From positions 1 through 64,000 of the forward strand of contig JAJFLH010000018.1 of assembly GCA_021772775.1 (NCBI GenBank): a DNA stretch of 64,000 bases. The letters run 5' to 3'. The stretch's first letter is position 1, and every line of letters starts with the position of its first letter. Positions 8,399 through 17,893 of the stretch are shown one piece after another. The translations under genes and the position numbers were made by a program. The notes beneath the pieces are model-generated. The model made no database searches, was not told where the DNA came from, and saw nothing but the letters and a program-made list of their open reading frames with translations. Origin of the DNA: Mariprofundus sp. Its GTDB lineage: Bacteria; Pseudomonadota; Zetaproteobacteria; Mariprofundales; Mariprofundaceae.

Positions 8399-9115
8399 TT
8401 AACCACCCAGCTCTCTGGTCACGGCCTCAATGTCATGCTCCAGCCGCCTCAATAGATCCGCCCGTTTGGTAGATGTAACCTCTTCAAGCGGGATATAGGG
8501 TAAAAAACGAAATGTAATGGTACCCGGTTTTTTAATGAAACCACGCTTGGGCCACAGCACTCCAGCATTGTGTGCCATAGGCAAAATTCCAGCCTTAGCC
8601 TTCTGAGCTAAAACGATCCCACCTGGTTGATAGTTACCCGTCGTGCCTGCTGCTGCACGCGTGCCTTCAGGAAATATAACCACCCACAACCCTTCTTTTA
8701 GCTTCTCGCCACCATCTTTCATCACCTGTTTAATGGCAGCACGTGGAGTGCCTCGACGGATGCCAATGGTCCCCATCAAGGCCAATGCCCAGCCAAAAAG
8801 AGGAATATGAAAAAGTTCGCGTTTAAGTATCCAGGTGTAAGGTGGAACAAGAATCGGCATGGCGACCGTTTCTGCTGCCGACTGGTGTTTGGCCATAAGC
8901 ACACAGGTCTCTTCAGGCATATGTTCTCTACCTTCGATATGAATACGAATGCCACACAACAATCGAAGCAAACCTAGGATAGTGGTTGACCATAAGCGGG
9001 CCCACATCCATGCAGCAGAAAAACCAAAAGGCCGAAATAGAATGACCAGCAATGAGAACAATGGCGTTAACAGCATAAAACATACATTAAAAAGGGCCGA
9101 GCGGATAAACAGCAT
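8399..9115 (-). CDS. plsC: 1-acyl-sn-glycerol-3-phosphate acyltransferase (PlsC family)
   Basis: 238 residues. Transfers a fatty acyl chain to lysophosphatidate to make phosphatidate at the inner membrane. Hydrophobic helices occupy residues about 1-55. The catalytic block near residue 76 reads KHQSAAET, an HX4E variant of the HX4D motif common in this subfamily. Motif III FPEGTR is near residue 146, and motif IV falls in AGILPMAHN. The ATG overlaps the gmhB stop by one base (TGATG), so the two are translationally coupled and share an operon on the minus strand, linking phospholipid and LPS-core synthesis. Convergent with hppA. Confidence 0.92.
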   Translation of the reverse strand: MLFIRSALFNVCFMLLTPLFSLLVILFRPFGFSAAWMWARLWSTTILGLLRLLCGIRIHIEGREHMPEETCVLMAKHQSAAETVAMPILVPPYTWILKRELFHIPLFGWALALMGTIGIRRGTPRAAIKQVMKDGGEKLKEGLWVVIFPEGTRAAAGTTGNYQPGGIVLAQKAKAGILPMAHNAGVLWPKRGFIKKPGTITFRFLPYIPLEEVTSTKRADLLRRLEHDIEAVTRELGG

Positions 9116-9696
9116 CAGGCTTTCTCAGCCAGAATCACAGTCACAGCTTCTGCTAAATTTCTATAAGCCTTAATATTCGGTTGCACGAGACGCGCTTTGT
9201 GCAAAATTTTATCGGCATCACCATAACCACTCTGAACCAGCATAGCGTCTACATTGGCAGCATGAGCGGCTACAATATCGCGGACAGAATCGCCAATAAA
9301 CAGAACCTTCGCTGGAGTATCGGAGAGCCCCAATGCATTCAACGTATCGAAAACCATACCAGGAAGCGGTTTACGGCAGCTGCAGTGATCATCAGGCCCG
9401 TGTGGGCAATACGATACATGTGAGATAAAGCCGCCACACTGTTCAATAGCCAGCATCATTTTGGCATGAATGGCATTAAAGGTCTCCTGCGTCATCATAT
9501 TACGCGCCAGTGCTGACTGATTGCTAGCAATGGTCACGGTGATGCCAGCAGCATGTAACCGCGCTATTGCTTCCAGAGAGCCTGGAATGGGCTGCCACTG
9601 TTCGGGCTTGAGAATATAATCCGGTGAATCGAAATTAATGACACCATCACGATCAAGCAGTACGGCAGTTGGTAAAGTATGAGCAGGAGTTGGCAT
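9115..9696 (-). CDS. gmhB: D-glycero-beta-D-manno-heptose 1,7-bisphosphate 7-phosphatase
   Basis: 193 residues, HAD superfamily. Removes the 7-phosphate in the ADP-heptose pathway for the LPS inner core. The nucleophile/acid motif LDRDGVIN is near residue 15; SNQSALARNMM follows. The zinc-binding loop CPHGPDDHCSCRKP is diagnostic of GmhB within the histidinol-phosphatase-like HADs, and FIGDSVRDIVAA is the metal-binding motif. It is immediately upstream of plsC with a one-base overlap and 44 bp downstream of a large hybrid kinase gene on the same strand. GmhB implies an outer membrane with heptose-containing LPS. Confidence 0.93.
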   Translation of the reverse strand: MPTPAHTLPTAVLLDRDGVINFDSPDYILKPEQWQPIPGSLEAIARLHAAGITVTIASNQSALARNMMTQETFNAIHAKMMLAIEQCGGFISHVSYCPHGPDDHCSCRKPLPGMVFDTLNALGLSDTPAKVLFIGDSVRDIVAAHAANVDAMLVQSGYGDADKILHKARLVQPNIKAYRNLAEAVTVILAEKA

Positions 9697-9740
9697 GTCA
9701 GAAGCATACGCAGACGCTGCCGCGATGAAAAGAGAAGCAC

Positions 9741-12656
9741 TTATTCAGAGCTTAACAGCTCCTGAATGACATGGCTGAGATAGTTCAGGTCAAACGGTTT
9801 ATTCAAAATAATACTTTGGTCAATGCCGGAGCCAATATCCAGCGCTTGATCCTTATCGTAGCCCGTCACAAAAATAGCCGGCACATCGCTGCCCTGTGAT
9901 CGTAACTGCTTAATTAAATCTACTCCACCCATGCGGGGCATCACCAAATCAGTAATAACCAGCTGGATCTCCTGTTGATGCAGAGTAAACACCTCGAGTC
10001 CTTCCACACCATCGCTGGCCTCTAACACACGGTATCCCAGATTGCTTAATAGCTCCAGAGTTGTGGCGCGCAGCATAGGCTCATCATCCACCAGCAACAG
10101 GGTTTCATTATTGCCTGCCTTAAGTTCAGTTTTCTTAGGTTGGTATTCCGCCTCTTGCTCGCTGACCAGTGGCAGGTAGATACTGAATCCAGTGCCTTCT
10201 CCCAACCGACTGTCGAGCTCAATGATGCCACCATGCGTTTGGATCGCTCCGAATACCATGGCCAGACCGAGCCCCGTACCTTTACCCACTCCCTTGGATG
10301 TAAAGAAAGGCTCAAACACTTTTGTTATATTCTCTTCGGCTATGCCGCTGCCATTATCTTGGACTGTTATGCGCGCCATTTTTTCGGTATCGATTTCAGA
10401 GTGTTTCATGATAAATGTTTCATCTGCCTGATATGGGGCCAGGGAAATCGATATATTTGGATGCTCCACTCTGGCAAGCGCATCACGCGCATTATTCAGC
10501 AGATTCATCAGCACCTGCTGCAGCTGGGTGGCATCACCGCGAATATAGAGTTTATCGTGACATATCACGCTGTGTAAATTGATGTTTTCAGGAATTGCAG
10601 TCTCAGCCAGCTTAAGGGCTTCCTTGAGAAAAGGGTTCAGTAAAAAAGTTTTCATCGCCACTGAATCTTTACGGGAAAAAGTAAGTAGCTGTTTCACCAT
10701 CTCGGCGGCTGAGTTGGTCAGTTGCTCGATATTGCCAATCTTTTCATCGGCCCCAGCACTATCATCCTTCTGCAGCCGCATGCGAGCCAGATAGCTGTTA
10801 CCCTGAATAGCCGCCAACATATTGTTAAAATCGTGTGCAATGCCACCAACCAGTGTACCGATAGCTTCCATCTTTTGAGCCTGCAGGAATTGATCTTCCA
10901 TCTTTTTATAGTCGGTCATATCCTGTTGTAGCGATACATAATGGCTGATTTCACCCTTCTCATCATGAATCGGTGATACCGTCATCAGAGCAGGGTAAAA
11001 GCTGCCATCTTTCTTCCTGTCGATCAGCGTACCATGCCATACATCACCACGCGTAATGGTGCGCCACATCTGCTGATAGAACTTCGGATCCTGCGCATCA
11101 CTCTTCAATATCGATGGGTTCTTTCCAATCACATCTTGCTCTGTATAACCGGTGATTTTGCAAAATGCCGGATTCACATATTCGATAATCGCACTGGCAT
11201 TGGTGATCAACACTGCCTCGCCGGCTTCAACAATCGCTTTGAGCAGTTTGCGTTGCGTATCTTCGGCCTTTATCTGATCGCTCAGATCGCGCATCATCAC
11301 CGTCATGATCGTTTCACCTTCAATGATCTGTTTGGAAATTGATGTTTCGATGGGGAACTCTTCACCATTGATACGCCGCCCAAACATCCCACTACGCCTG
11401 TGCAGCAGTGGTGCATCACTTGTACCGACAAACGCTTTAACCGCTTGCCGGTGCCCCTCCTGAAAGCGTTCAGGTATCAGTTTTTCGACTTGTTGCCCCA
11501 GCACTTCCTGTTGCCGATAGCCAAACATACGTTCGGCAGCTCTGTTAAAAAGAACAATCTGTTGCATTTCATTGATTGAGATGATCGCATCAGCGGCCAT
11601 CTCCACAATACCGGAAAATCGCGCCCGGCTCTCAACCATTTCATTCTCAGCCAGCTTACGTTCGGTGATATCAACAGCCATGCTTACAGTATATTTTATG
11701 CCATCACTTTTACCCAAATTGGTGGAATAGAAATCCCATGTCCGTGTTTCTCCATTGGCAATCTGAATGGTATATTCACCATCATGACTGGAGTGATCCA
11801 AATTATGCAAGCTATTGATAACCTTTCTGGCTTCAGCTCCCAATTCACCATAAGCCCTATCTGTCCAGGCTGCGATGGTGGGAATATCTTCATGTAAATA
11901 ACCAGTTAACTCTTCCCACTTGCTGCTAATCAGCTGCACATTACCATCTTCTGCATGCACCATAATCGGAATTGGCGCATTCAAAATCATCTGTTTTAAG
12001 CGTTGTTCACTGGTTTTTAGTGCCTCCTTCATACGACTGCGCTCTGTCGTGTTTTCAAAAACGATCCCCACACACTGCTCTGGAAGCTGAAAGGCCCTGA
12101 CCGAAAAAGTAGACTTTTCAATACGTTCATCACCGTACACGAGTTCATCGATAATGAACGCCTCCCCTGTACGAATGACTTCTGCATAGACCTGAGGTAA
12201 TCCAAGTTGACGCAAATCAGGGAAGGCCTGATCGATAGTCAACCCCACAAGCCTGTTTATATCACTACCGGTAAACTCTGATGCTGCCGGGTTTGCATTG
12301 ATTAGCCTCAATGTCCGGTCATCATCCAGATCCTCCAGCTGGTAAACAAGCAGTCCCACTTTCATGTTATTTACGATGTAATTTTTATTCTGTTCACTCT
12401 GCTGCAGCGCCTTACTTGTCTGCTCCAGCTCTTTCCAGCGACGATATGAAAACCAGAATGCAACGATTGAAACTGCCAAAAAAGTCATGAGTAGTTCATC
12501 CAGTTGCCAATGTTCATTTTTATGAAGGTAGGCATGAATCAGCTCGAATAAGTCTATGTAAACAGCTATACCCCATACCGCGACAAGCACTCCGATAGCA
12601 ATGATCAGATCGCTACGAAAATTACTGTGCTGATGTTTTTTTAGTGAGTCAGTCAT
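9741..12656 (-). CDS. Hybrid sensor histidine kinase with four PAS domains and receiver
   Basis: 971 residues. Two membrane helices (about 17-40 and 53-71) are separated by a very short loop, so there is no real periplasmic sensor domain. Four PAS-type domains follow: about 90-205, 215-335, 345-465 (a tandem S-box with AADAIISINEMQQIVLFN) and 470-590. The H-box [12 protein letters not shown] places the phospho-His at 608. The ATPase domain has LLNNARDA, DNGSG and GKGTGLGLAM. The receiver has Asp pair 857-858, phospho-Asp 903 (ITDLVMP) and Lys 953. It lacks Hpt and DNA-binding domains, so the output partner lies elsewhere. Input is probably intracellular, such as redox, small molecules or cofactors bound by PAS. 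It lies upstream of gmhB-plsC on the same strand; whether co-transcribed is unknown. Confidence 0.93.
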   Translation of the reverse strand: MTDSLKKHQHSNFRSDLIIAIGVLVAVWGIAVYIDLFELIHAYLHKNEHWQLDELLMTFLAVSIVAFWFSYRRWKELEQTSKALQQSEQNKNYIVNNMKVGLLVYQLEDLDDDRTLRLINANPAASEFTGSDINRLVGLTIDQAFPDLRQLGLPQVYAEVIRTGEAFIIDELVYGDERIEKSTFSVRAFQLPEQCVGIVFENTTERSRMKEALKTSEQRLKQMILNAPIPIMVHAEDGNVQLISSKWEELTGYLHEDIPTIAAWTDRAYGELGAEARKVINSLHNLDHSSHDGEYTIQIANGETRTWDFYSTNLGKSDGIKYTVSMAVDITERKLAENEMVESRARFSGIVEMAADAIISINEMQQIVLFNRAAERMFGYRQQEVLGQQVEKLIPERFQEGHRQAVKAFVGTSDAPLLHRRSGMFGRRINGEEFPIETSISKQIIEGETIMTVMMRDLSDQIKAEDTQRKLLKAIVEAGEAVLITNASAIIEYVNPAFCKITGYTEQDVIGKNPSILKSDAQDPKFYQQMWRTITRGDVWHGTLIDRKKDGSFYPALMTVSPIHDEKGEISHYVSLQQDMTDYKKMEDQFLQAQKMEAIGTLVGGIAHDFNNMLAAIQGNSYLARMRLQKDDSAGADEKIGNIEQLTNSAAEMVKQLLTFSRKDSVAMKTFLLNPFLKEALKLAETAIPENINLHSVICHDKLYIRGDATQLQQVLMNLLNNARDALARVEHPNISISLAPYQADETFIMKHSEIDTEKMARITVQDNGSGIAEENITKVFEPFFTSKGVGKGTGLGLAMVFGAIQTHGGIIELDSRLGEGTGFSIYLPLVSEQEAEYQPKKTELKAGNNETLLLVDDEPMLRATTLELLSNLGYRVLEASDGVEGLEVFTLHQQEIQLVITDLVMPRMGGVDLIKQLRSQGSDVPAIFVTGYDKDQALDIGSGIDQSIILNKPFDLNYLSHVIQELLSSE

Positions 12657-12789
12657 CAGATAAACGTTTATTCTTCATGGTAAGACCTCTGCTCAGGCAT
12701 GATTGATCACGCCTTCATAGGTGCCAGCAATGATAGTGCCAACTACGCTGTTTTCGTTGAGGTTTTAGTCTTCATTGTTTTGCAGGCAT

Positions 12790-12820
12790 AAAAAAAGGGG
12801 CGCCACTGGCACCCCCCTTT
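12790..12820 (-). terminator. Intrinsic terminator of trxB
   Basis: Read on the minus strand, GGGGTGCCA pairs with TGGCGCCCC (one mismatch) around a single-base-plus loop, followed by seven Ts. It lies 16 bp past the trxB stop and insulates trxB from the hybrid kinase gene downstream. Confidence 0.85.
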
Positions 12821-12835
12821 CAATGAACCATAATA

Positions 12836-13804
<969 letters not shown>

Positions 13805-13846
13805 CTAGCGCCCTGCTCCCGAATCGCAATGATATAAAGACCATCT

Positions 13847-13962
13847 ACCACGGAGGACGCAGAGTATCACAGAGTAAAGTCAAAAAAATAAATGCTCGAT
13901 ATTTCGCAATATTGTAATATCTGTCATGGATTTCCTCTGCGAAACTTTGCCTACTCTGTGGT
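13847..13962. repeat. Palindromic intergenic element 2 (116 bp) between trxB and mgtE
   Basis: The left arm begins ACCACGGAGGACGCAGAG; the reverse complement of the right arm begins ACCACAGAGTAGGCAAAG. About 25 of the first 34 bases match between arms. The left arm also matches closely the left arm of the element at 37449-37599 (shared GGACGCAGAG and CAGAGTAAA segments). There is no coding sequence inside. It ends 8 bp past the mgtE stop, so it may also form the 3' end of that transcript. Confidence 0.7.
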
Positions 13963-13969
13963 GAAAATT

Positions 13970-15331
13970 TTAAATCAGAAACAGCGTCGCTAAACCAAGA
14001 AATGAGAAAAAACCAACCACATCAGTCACAGTAGTGAGAATAGTTCCTGATGCCAAAGCCGGGTCGATATTCAACCGCTGTAGGGTCAAAGGAATCATTG
14101 CTCCGGCAAGTCCTGCAACAAACAGATTGATCATCATCGCCGCTGCAATAATGAAGCCCAGCTTCATACCTAAATCAGGAAACCACAGCGAAGCAATAAC
14201 CGCCATGATCACGGCAAAGATGATTCCTGACACCATACCAACTGAGACCTCTTTGACCAATGCACGGCGTGCATTTTCGAATGTCACACGCCCGAGTGCA
14301 ATACTACGCACAATCACCGTTAAGGTCTGCGTACCTGCAATACCGCCCATGCTGGCCACAATAGGCATCAAAATTGCCAGTGCCACAATCTGCGCCAGAG
14401 TCGCTTCAAATTGAGCGATCACCATCGATGCCCCAATCGCAGTCAATAAGTTCACTGCCAGCCAAACACCACGGCGCCGAGCTGTCGTCGCGACAGGTTC
14501 AGCCAGATCATCCTGATCCGAAAGTGCAGCCAGACGGTACATATCTTCGGTCGCTTCTTCCTGAATAACATCAATCACATCATCGGCAGTAATGCGACCA
14601 ATCAATACTCCCGCATTATCAATGACCGGCAAGGCCAACATATCATATTTATCAAAGACACGGGCAACCTCCTCCTGATCCTGATCGGCTGTCACACAAT
14701 GAAAACCATCACCAACAATATCGGATAGAATATCTTCCGCCTCGGCAAATAGCAGGGCATGCAAACTCAATACACCCACCAGCACATCTTTACGGTCTAC
14801 TACATAGACATAGTTGAGGTTTTCAATCTCCTTACCAAAACGACGCAGTACCCGAATGACTTTATCAACGGTCCAGTCATCACGTACCTTGAACAACTCG
14901 GCCTGCATCAGGCCACCGGCAGACTCCTCATCATGCGCCAATAGAGGCTCTAGCCCTCGCCGATCTTCAGGCTCCAGCCTTTCCATCACTTCATCGGCAA
15001 TATCTTTATCAACCTGCTGCAATAGATCCGCGGCATCATCAGAGTTGAGATGCTCCACCGCATCTTCAATCTCACTGGGTTTAAGAATAGCCAACAAATC
15101 TTCCTGCATGGCTTCAGGCAATTCGAGTAAGACATCACCCATCACATCTTCGGCGACATATCGGATCAGGCTGATACGCTGTTCATCACTACGACAACCC
15201 AACAGTACTTCTGCCTGCTCCCGTGCATGCATATCAATCAACACATCGCGCAGGCGTGGTGCATCCCATTTAACCAATTGGAGAGCTTCTTCGCTACTAA
15301 GTAGCGGTTTGCGACGTTCTATTTTTGGCAA
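13970..15331 (-). CDS. mgtE: Magnesium transporter MgtE
   Basis: 453 residues, standard length. Mg2+-gated Mg2+ channel of the inner membrane. The N-terminal helical MgtE_N domain (about 1-130) is rich in acidic residues. Tandem CBS domains cover about 135-255 (DRKDVLVGVLSLHALL; LPVIDNAGVLIGRITADDVID). Five membrane helices follow from about 285, including SMGGIAGTQTLTVIVRS and the pore motif DPALASGTILTTVTDV. The start codon is TTG at 15331, with AAGGAGG seven bases upstream; an ATG a little further up is out of frame. A 197-bp gap upstream separates it from mscS. No M-box-like structure was recognised there. Confidence 0.95.
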   Translation of the reverse strand: MPKIERRKPLLSSEEALQLVKWDAPRLRDVLIDMHAREQAEVLLGCRSDEQRISLIRYVAEDVMGDVLLELPEAMQEDLLAILKPSEIEDAVEHLNSDDAADLLQQVDKDIADEVMERLEPEDRRGLEPLLAHDEESAGGLMQAELFKVRDDWTVDKVIRVLRRFGKEIENLNYVYVVDRKDVLVGVLSLHALLFAEAEDILSDIVGDGFHCVTADQDQEEVARVFDKYDMLALPVIDNAGVLIGRITADDVIDVIQEEATEDMYRLAALSDQDDLAEPVATTARRRGVWLAVNLLTAIGASMVIAQFEATLAQIVALAILMPIVASMGGIAGTQTLTVIVRSIALGRVTFENARRALVKEVSVGMVSGIIFAVIMAVIASLWFPDLGMKLGFIIAAAMMINLFVAGLAGAMIPLTLQRLNIDPALASGTILTTVTDVVGFFSFLGLATLFLI

Positions 15332-15528
15332 AGCTATCCTCCTTCATGGTTTCAACAGCCCAGGCGCTATAATAAACCATATTTATCAATAATACTGCCG
15401 TACAGTTCTTTGTTATTCAGAAATGACCATGAGATTCAAAGCAGACTGTTATAACAGAGGATCGCTTATCAATAAAATTTCAGCAACCGATTCAATCGAC
15501 CGTTTTTTACTGCCTCATCATCATGAGT

Positions 15529-16347
15529 CTAATCGGGCTGATTCATATGTACATCCATCTGAGGGTATGGAATGGAGATACCGGCATCGTCAAACGCCAG
15601 CTTCACTTTTTCAGTCACATCAAACTTCACGGCCCAATAATCTTCAGATTTTACCCATGGGCGCACTGCGAAGTTAACGCTGGAATCAGCCAGCTCGGCC
15701 ACTGCAATCAATATGGACGGCTCTTTCAATACACGCTCATCAGCTTCTAGAATAGCTTGCATGATCGCTTTGGCTTTACGGATATCATCATCATAACCAA
15801 TACCAAAGACCAAATCGATGCGGCGCGTATCACGGGCCGAGTTATTGGTGATTGTACCATCATAAATTGCTCCGTTGGGTACAATGATTTCGCGGTTATC
15901 ACCAGTTTTCATACGTGTACTGAAAATGCCGATCTCTTCCACTACACCTGCAACACCTGCGGCCTCAATAAAATGACCAACTTTAAATGGCCGGAATACA
16001 ATCAATAATACCCCCGAAGCAAAATTCTGTAACGACCCCTGCAGTGCCAAACCAATCGCCAGACCTGCCGCACCGATCAGGGCAATGAATGAGGTCGTAT
16101 CAACACCAAGTTGATCAAGTGCTGCGATAATAATGAATAACAGCAGCAGAGCATTGAGAATAGAGTGCACAAAATCGACCAGCATCGTATCCATACCTGC
16201 TTTTCTAAGCATTTTATCGACCACATTCAGCAAGACTCCGGCAACCCATCGACCAATAATAAAAATCGCAATGGCCATCACGATATTGATACCCCATGGG
16301 ATGACATAAAGATTGATCAGTTCTTGAATATTTAATGATTCTAACAT
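15529..16347 (-). CDS. mscS: Small-conductance mechanosensitive channel MscS
   Basis: 272 residues, close to E. coli MscS length. Inner-membrane channel that opens under membrane tension to release solutes after osmotic downshock. Three membrane helices lie at about 18-40, 60-85 and 92-115. TM3 is the Gly/Ala-rich pore helix (LIGAAGLAIGLALQGSLQNFASG). The beta domain follows (IFSTRMKTGDNREIIVPNG), then the C-terminal alpha-beta domain. The ATG is preceded by GAGAGGG. Just upstream, at 16381-16490, lies a decayed piece of an SDR gene on the same strand. Confidence 0.94.
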   Translation of the reverse strand: MLESLNIQELINLYVIPWGINIVMAIAIFIIGRWVAGVLLNVVDKMLRKAGMDTMLVDFVHSILNALLLLFIIIAALDQLGVDTTSFIALIGAAGLAIGLALQGSLQNFASGVLLIVFRPFKVGHFIEAAGVAGVVEEIGIFSTRMKTGDNREIIVPNGAIYDGTITNNSARDTRRIDLVFGIGYDDDIRKAKAIMQAILEADERVLKEPSILIAVAELADSSVNFAVRPWVKSEDYWAVKFDVTEKVKLAFDDAGISIPYPQMDVHMNQPD

Positions 16348-16380
16348 GCCCTCTCCTCTGCTATCTGACTAAAATAGCGC

Positions 16381-16490
16381 TCAACAAGGCACCACTTTAG
16401 CATCAAACAGGGTAAATTGACCACCCGAGATAAGAAATAGTTCGGTGTAATATCAGCAGTAATACTGTCGCATCAATCAAACTAGATGTT
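16381..16490 (-). pseudogene. Remnant of the 3' end of an SDR gene
   Basis: On the minus strand the last codons read SGGQFTLFDAKVVPC-stop, matching GGQFVAFDGKVVPY-stop of the intact SDR at 26696-27364. At DNA level about 32 of the terminal 45 bases agree, across the stop codon. A second block (CATCAATCAA core, 16464-16484) matches 26791-26811 in 17 of 21 bases. Between the blocks the remnant is about 12 bp shorter, and the two parts are in different frames with an internal stop, so it is not functional. Similarity stops near 16490, where the upstream region of the binding-protein gene begins. Confidence 0.7.
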
Positions 16491-16599
16491 GATCTGCGAT
16501 AATCCTGTTTATATGCAAAAATAGTTTACACTTCATTAAAAATTGGCGCGCTTTTTGCTCGTTTCTTGTTGTTATCCAAGAATCTATTTTGGAGGAAGA

Positions 16600-17886
16600 G
16601 TGAAAAAAAAGAGTGAGAGCGACCTTGGCAGACGAGATTTCCTGAAAACATGCGGTAGCATGGTCGTCGGTGCTGCTGCCACCTTTGCTTTTCCAGCCAT
16701 TATCAGTGCGCGCGACAGCAAACCAACGATTCGGGTTGTCGGCACCCATGTGACACTTCAGGAAGCCCTACGTCAAAAAGCTGAAAAAGACCTTGGCATT
16801 AATATTGAATTCTATCCAGGAGGCAGTGCGGAAGTACTGCTAAAAGCCTCGACTGATCCGTCGTCATTTGATCTGTATGAACAGTGGTCCAACAGTATGA
16901 ATGTATTATGGCAGGCCAATGCCATTCAACCGATCTCAATCAACAAACTGACATACTGGGATGAGATCAATGGTTTGACCAAAACCGGACGAATATCTCC
17001 AGGTGCCAAAATTGGCTTGGGTGATGCCCCACATAAACTGCTCTACGCACAAGCTGATGGCTCGCTTGGCGCGAACCCGACCGGTGAAATAAGCTTTTTA
17101 CCCTATGTGCATAATACCGATTCATTTGGTTATAACTCGGCAGTGATTCCCAAAGGAATCCCCTATGAGACGGAGAGCTGGGGCTGGCTTCTTGATGAAC
17201 GTTATGCCGGTAAAGTGGCACTGGTGAATGAACCAACGATTGGTCTTTTTGATGCAGCACTGGCGGTAAAAGCACGTGGACTGATGGACTTTAAAGATAT
17301 GGGAAGCATGACACGCTCAGAGCTGGATGAGCTGTTTAAAATCCTTGTTGATTATAAAAAACGTGGTCATTTCAGAGGCGTCTGGTCATCAGTTCCTCAT
17401 TCAGTTGAACTGATGCGCTCAGGCCAGGTGGATATTCAGAGCATGTTTTCTCCCGGTGTCTCTGCCCTCAACGGCATGGGTATTCCATGTATCTATGCAG
17501 CACCTAAAGAGGGCTATCGTGCCTGGCACGGTGTGATGTGCCTCTCTCGTGAGTCCAGTGGTGAGCGACAAGAAGCCGCTTATGCCTTTATGAACTGGTG
17601 GTTATCCGGTTGGCCAGGCGCATTTATTGCCAGGCAGGGCTATTATATTTCCAATCCAGAACGCTCACGCCGCTTTATGTCCGCCTCCGAATGGGACTAT
17701 TGGTATGATGGTAAACCAGCCAGCCAGGCTCTGCGTGGTACCGATGGCAAAATCTCTGTGCATCCGAATGAAGTACGTACCGGAGGCTCTTATATCAAGC
17801 GCTTCGAAAATGTAGCTGTATGGAATACGGTCATGGACTCTTATGAATATTCGCTCCTGAAATGGAACGAATTCGTGATGGCCTGA
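16600..17886 (+). CDS. Tat-exported extracellular solute-binding protein, PotD-like
   Basis: 428 residues. The N-terminus carries a twin-arginine signal (GRRDFLKT at residues 10-17, then a hydrophobic stretch ending PAIISA), so the protein should be exported folded to the periplasm. The mature part has the form of a type II periplasmic binding protein of the spermidine/putrescine (SBP_bac_8-like) group: IRVVGTHVTLQE, DLYEQWSN, LPYVHNTDSFGYN, ALVNEPTIGLFDAAL, YAAPKEGYRAWHG. The GTG at 16600 follows GGAGGA; a longer reading from 16543 would bury the Tat motif. There are no ABC permease or ATPase genes nearby. The next gene, 7 bp on, is a hybrid kinase with a large periplasmic domain, suggesting this protein is a ligand co-receptor, not a transporter part. 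The ligand is unknown. Confidence 0.85.
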   Translation: MKKKSESDLGRRDFLKTCGSMVVGAAATFAFPAIISARDSKPTIRVVGTHVTLQEALRQKAEKDLGINIEFYPGGSAEVLLKASTDPSSFDLYEQWSNSMNVLWQANAIQPISINKLTYWDEINGLTKTGRISPGAKIGLGDAPHKLLYAQADGSLGANPTGEISFLPYVHNTDSFGYNSAVIPKGIPYETESWGWLLDERYAGKVALVNEPTIGLFDAALAVKARGLMDFKDMGSMTRSELDELFKILVDYKKRGHFRGVWSSVPHSVELMRSGQVDIQSMFSPGVSALNGMGIPCIYAAPKEGYRAWHGVMCLSRESSGERQEAAYAFMNWWLSGWPGAFIARQGYYISNPERSRRFMSASEWDYWYDGKPASQALRGTDGKISVHPNEVRTGGSYIKRFENVAVWNTVMDSYEYSLLKWNEFVMA

Positions 17887-17893
17887 GTAGATC

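Noticed and set aside
10140-10577. Plus-strand frame of 145 residues inside the four-PAS kinase
   Set aside because: Lies wholly within the conserved ATPase domain of the minus-strand kinase and has no recognisable motif.
14814-15392. 192-residue open frame on the plus strand across mgtE
   Set aside because: It is Ser/Arg-rich, antiparallel to the well-supported mgtE coding frame, and shows no domain. Shadow of mgtE.
15332-15528. Mg2+-responsive leader upstream of mgtE
   Set aside because: I could not recognise M-box helices in the 197-bp gap; mgtE has a plain TTG start with a good ribosome binding site.
16491-16599. Extended -10 box (TGCGATAAT at 16495-16503) as promoter of the Tat-exported binding-protein gene
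   Set aside because: There is no -35 match at the right distance and the leader would be about 90 bases; too weak to list as a feature.
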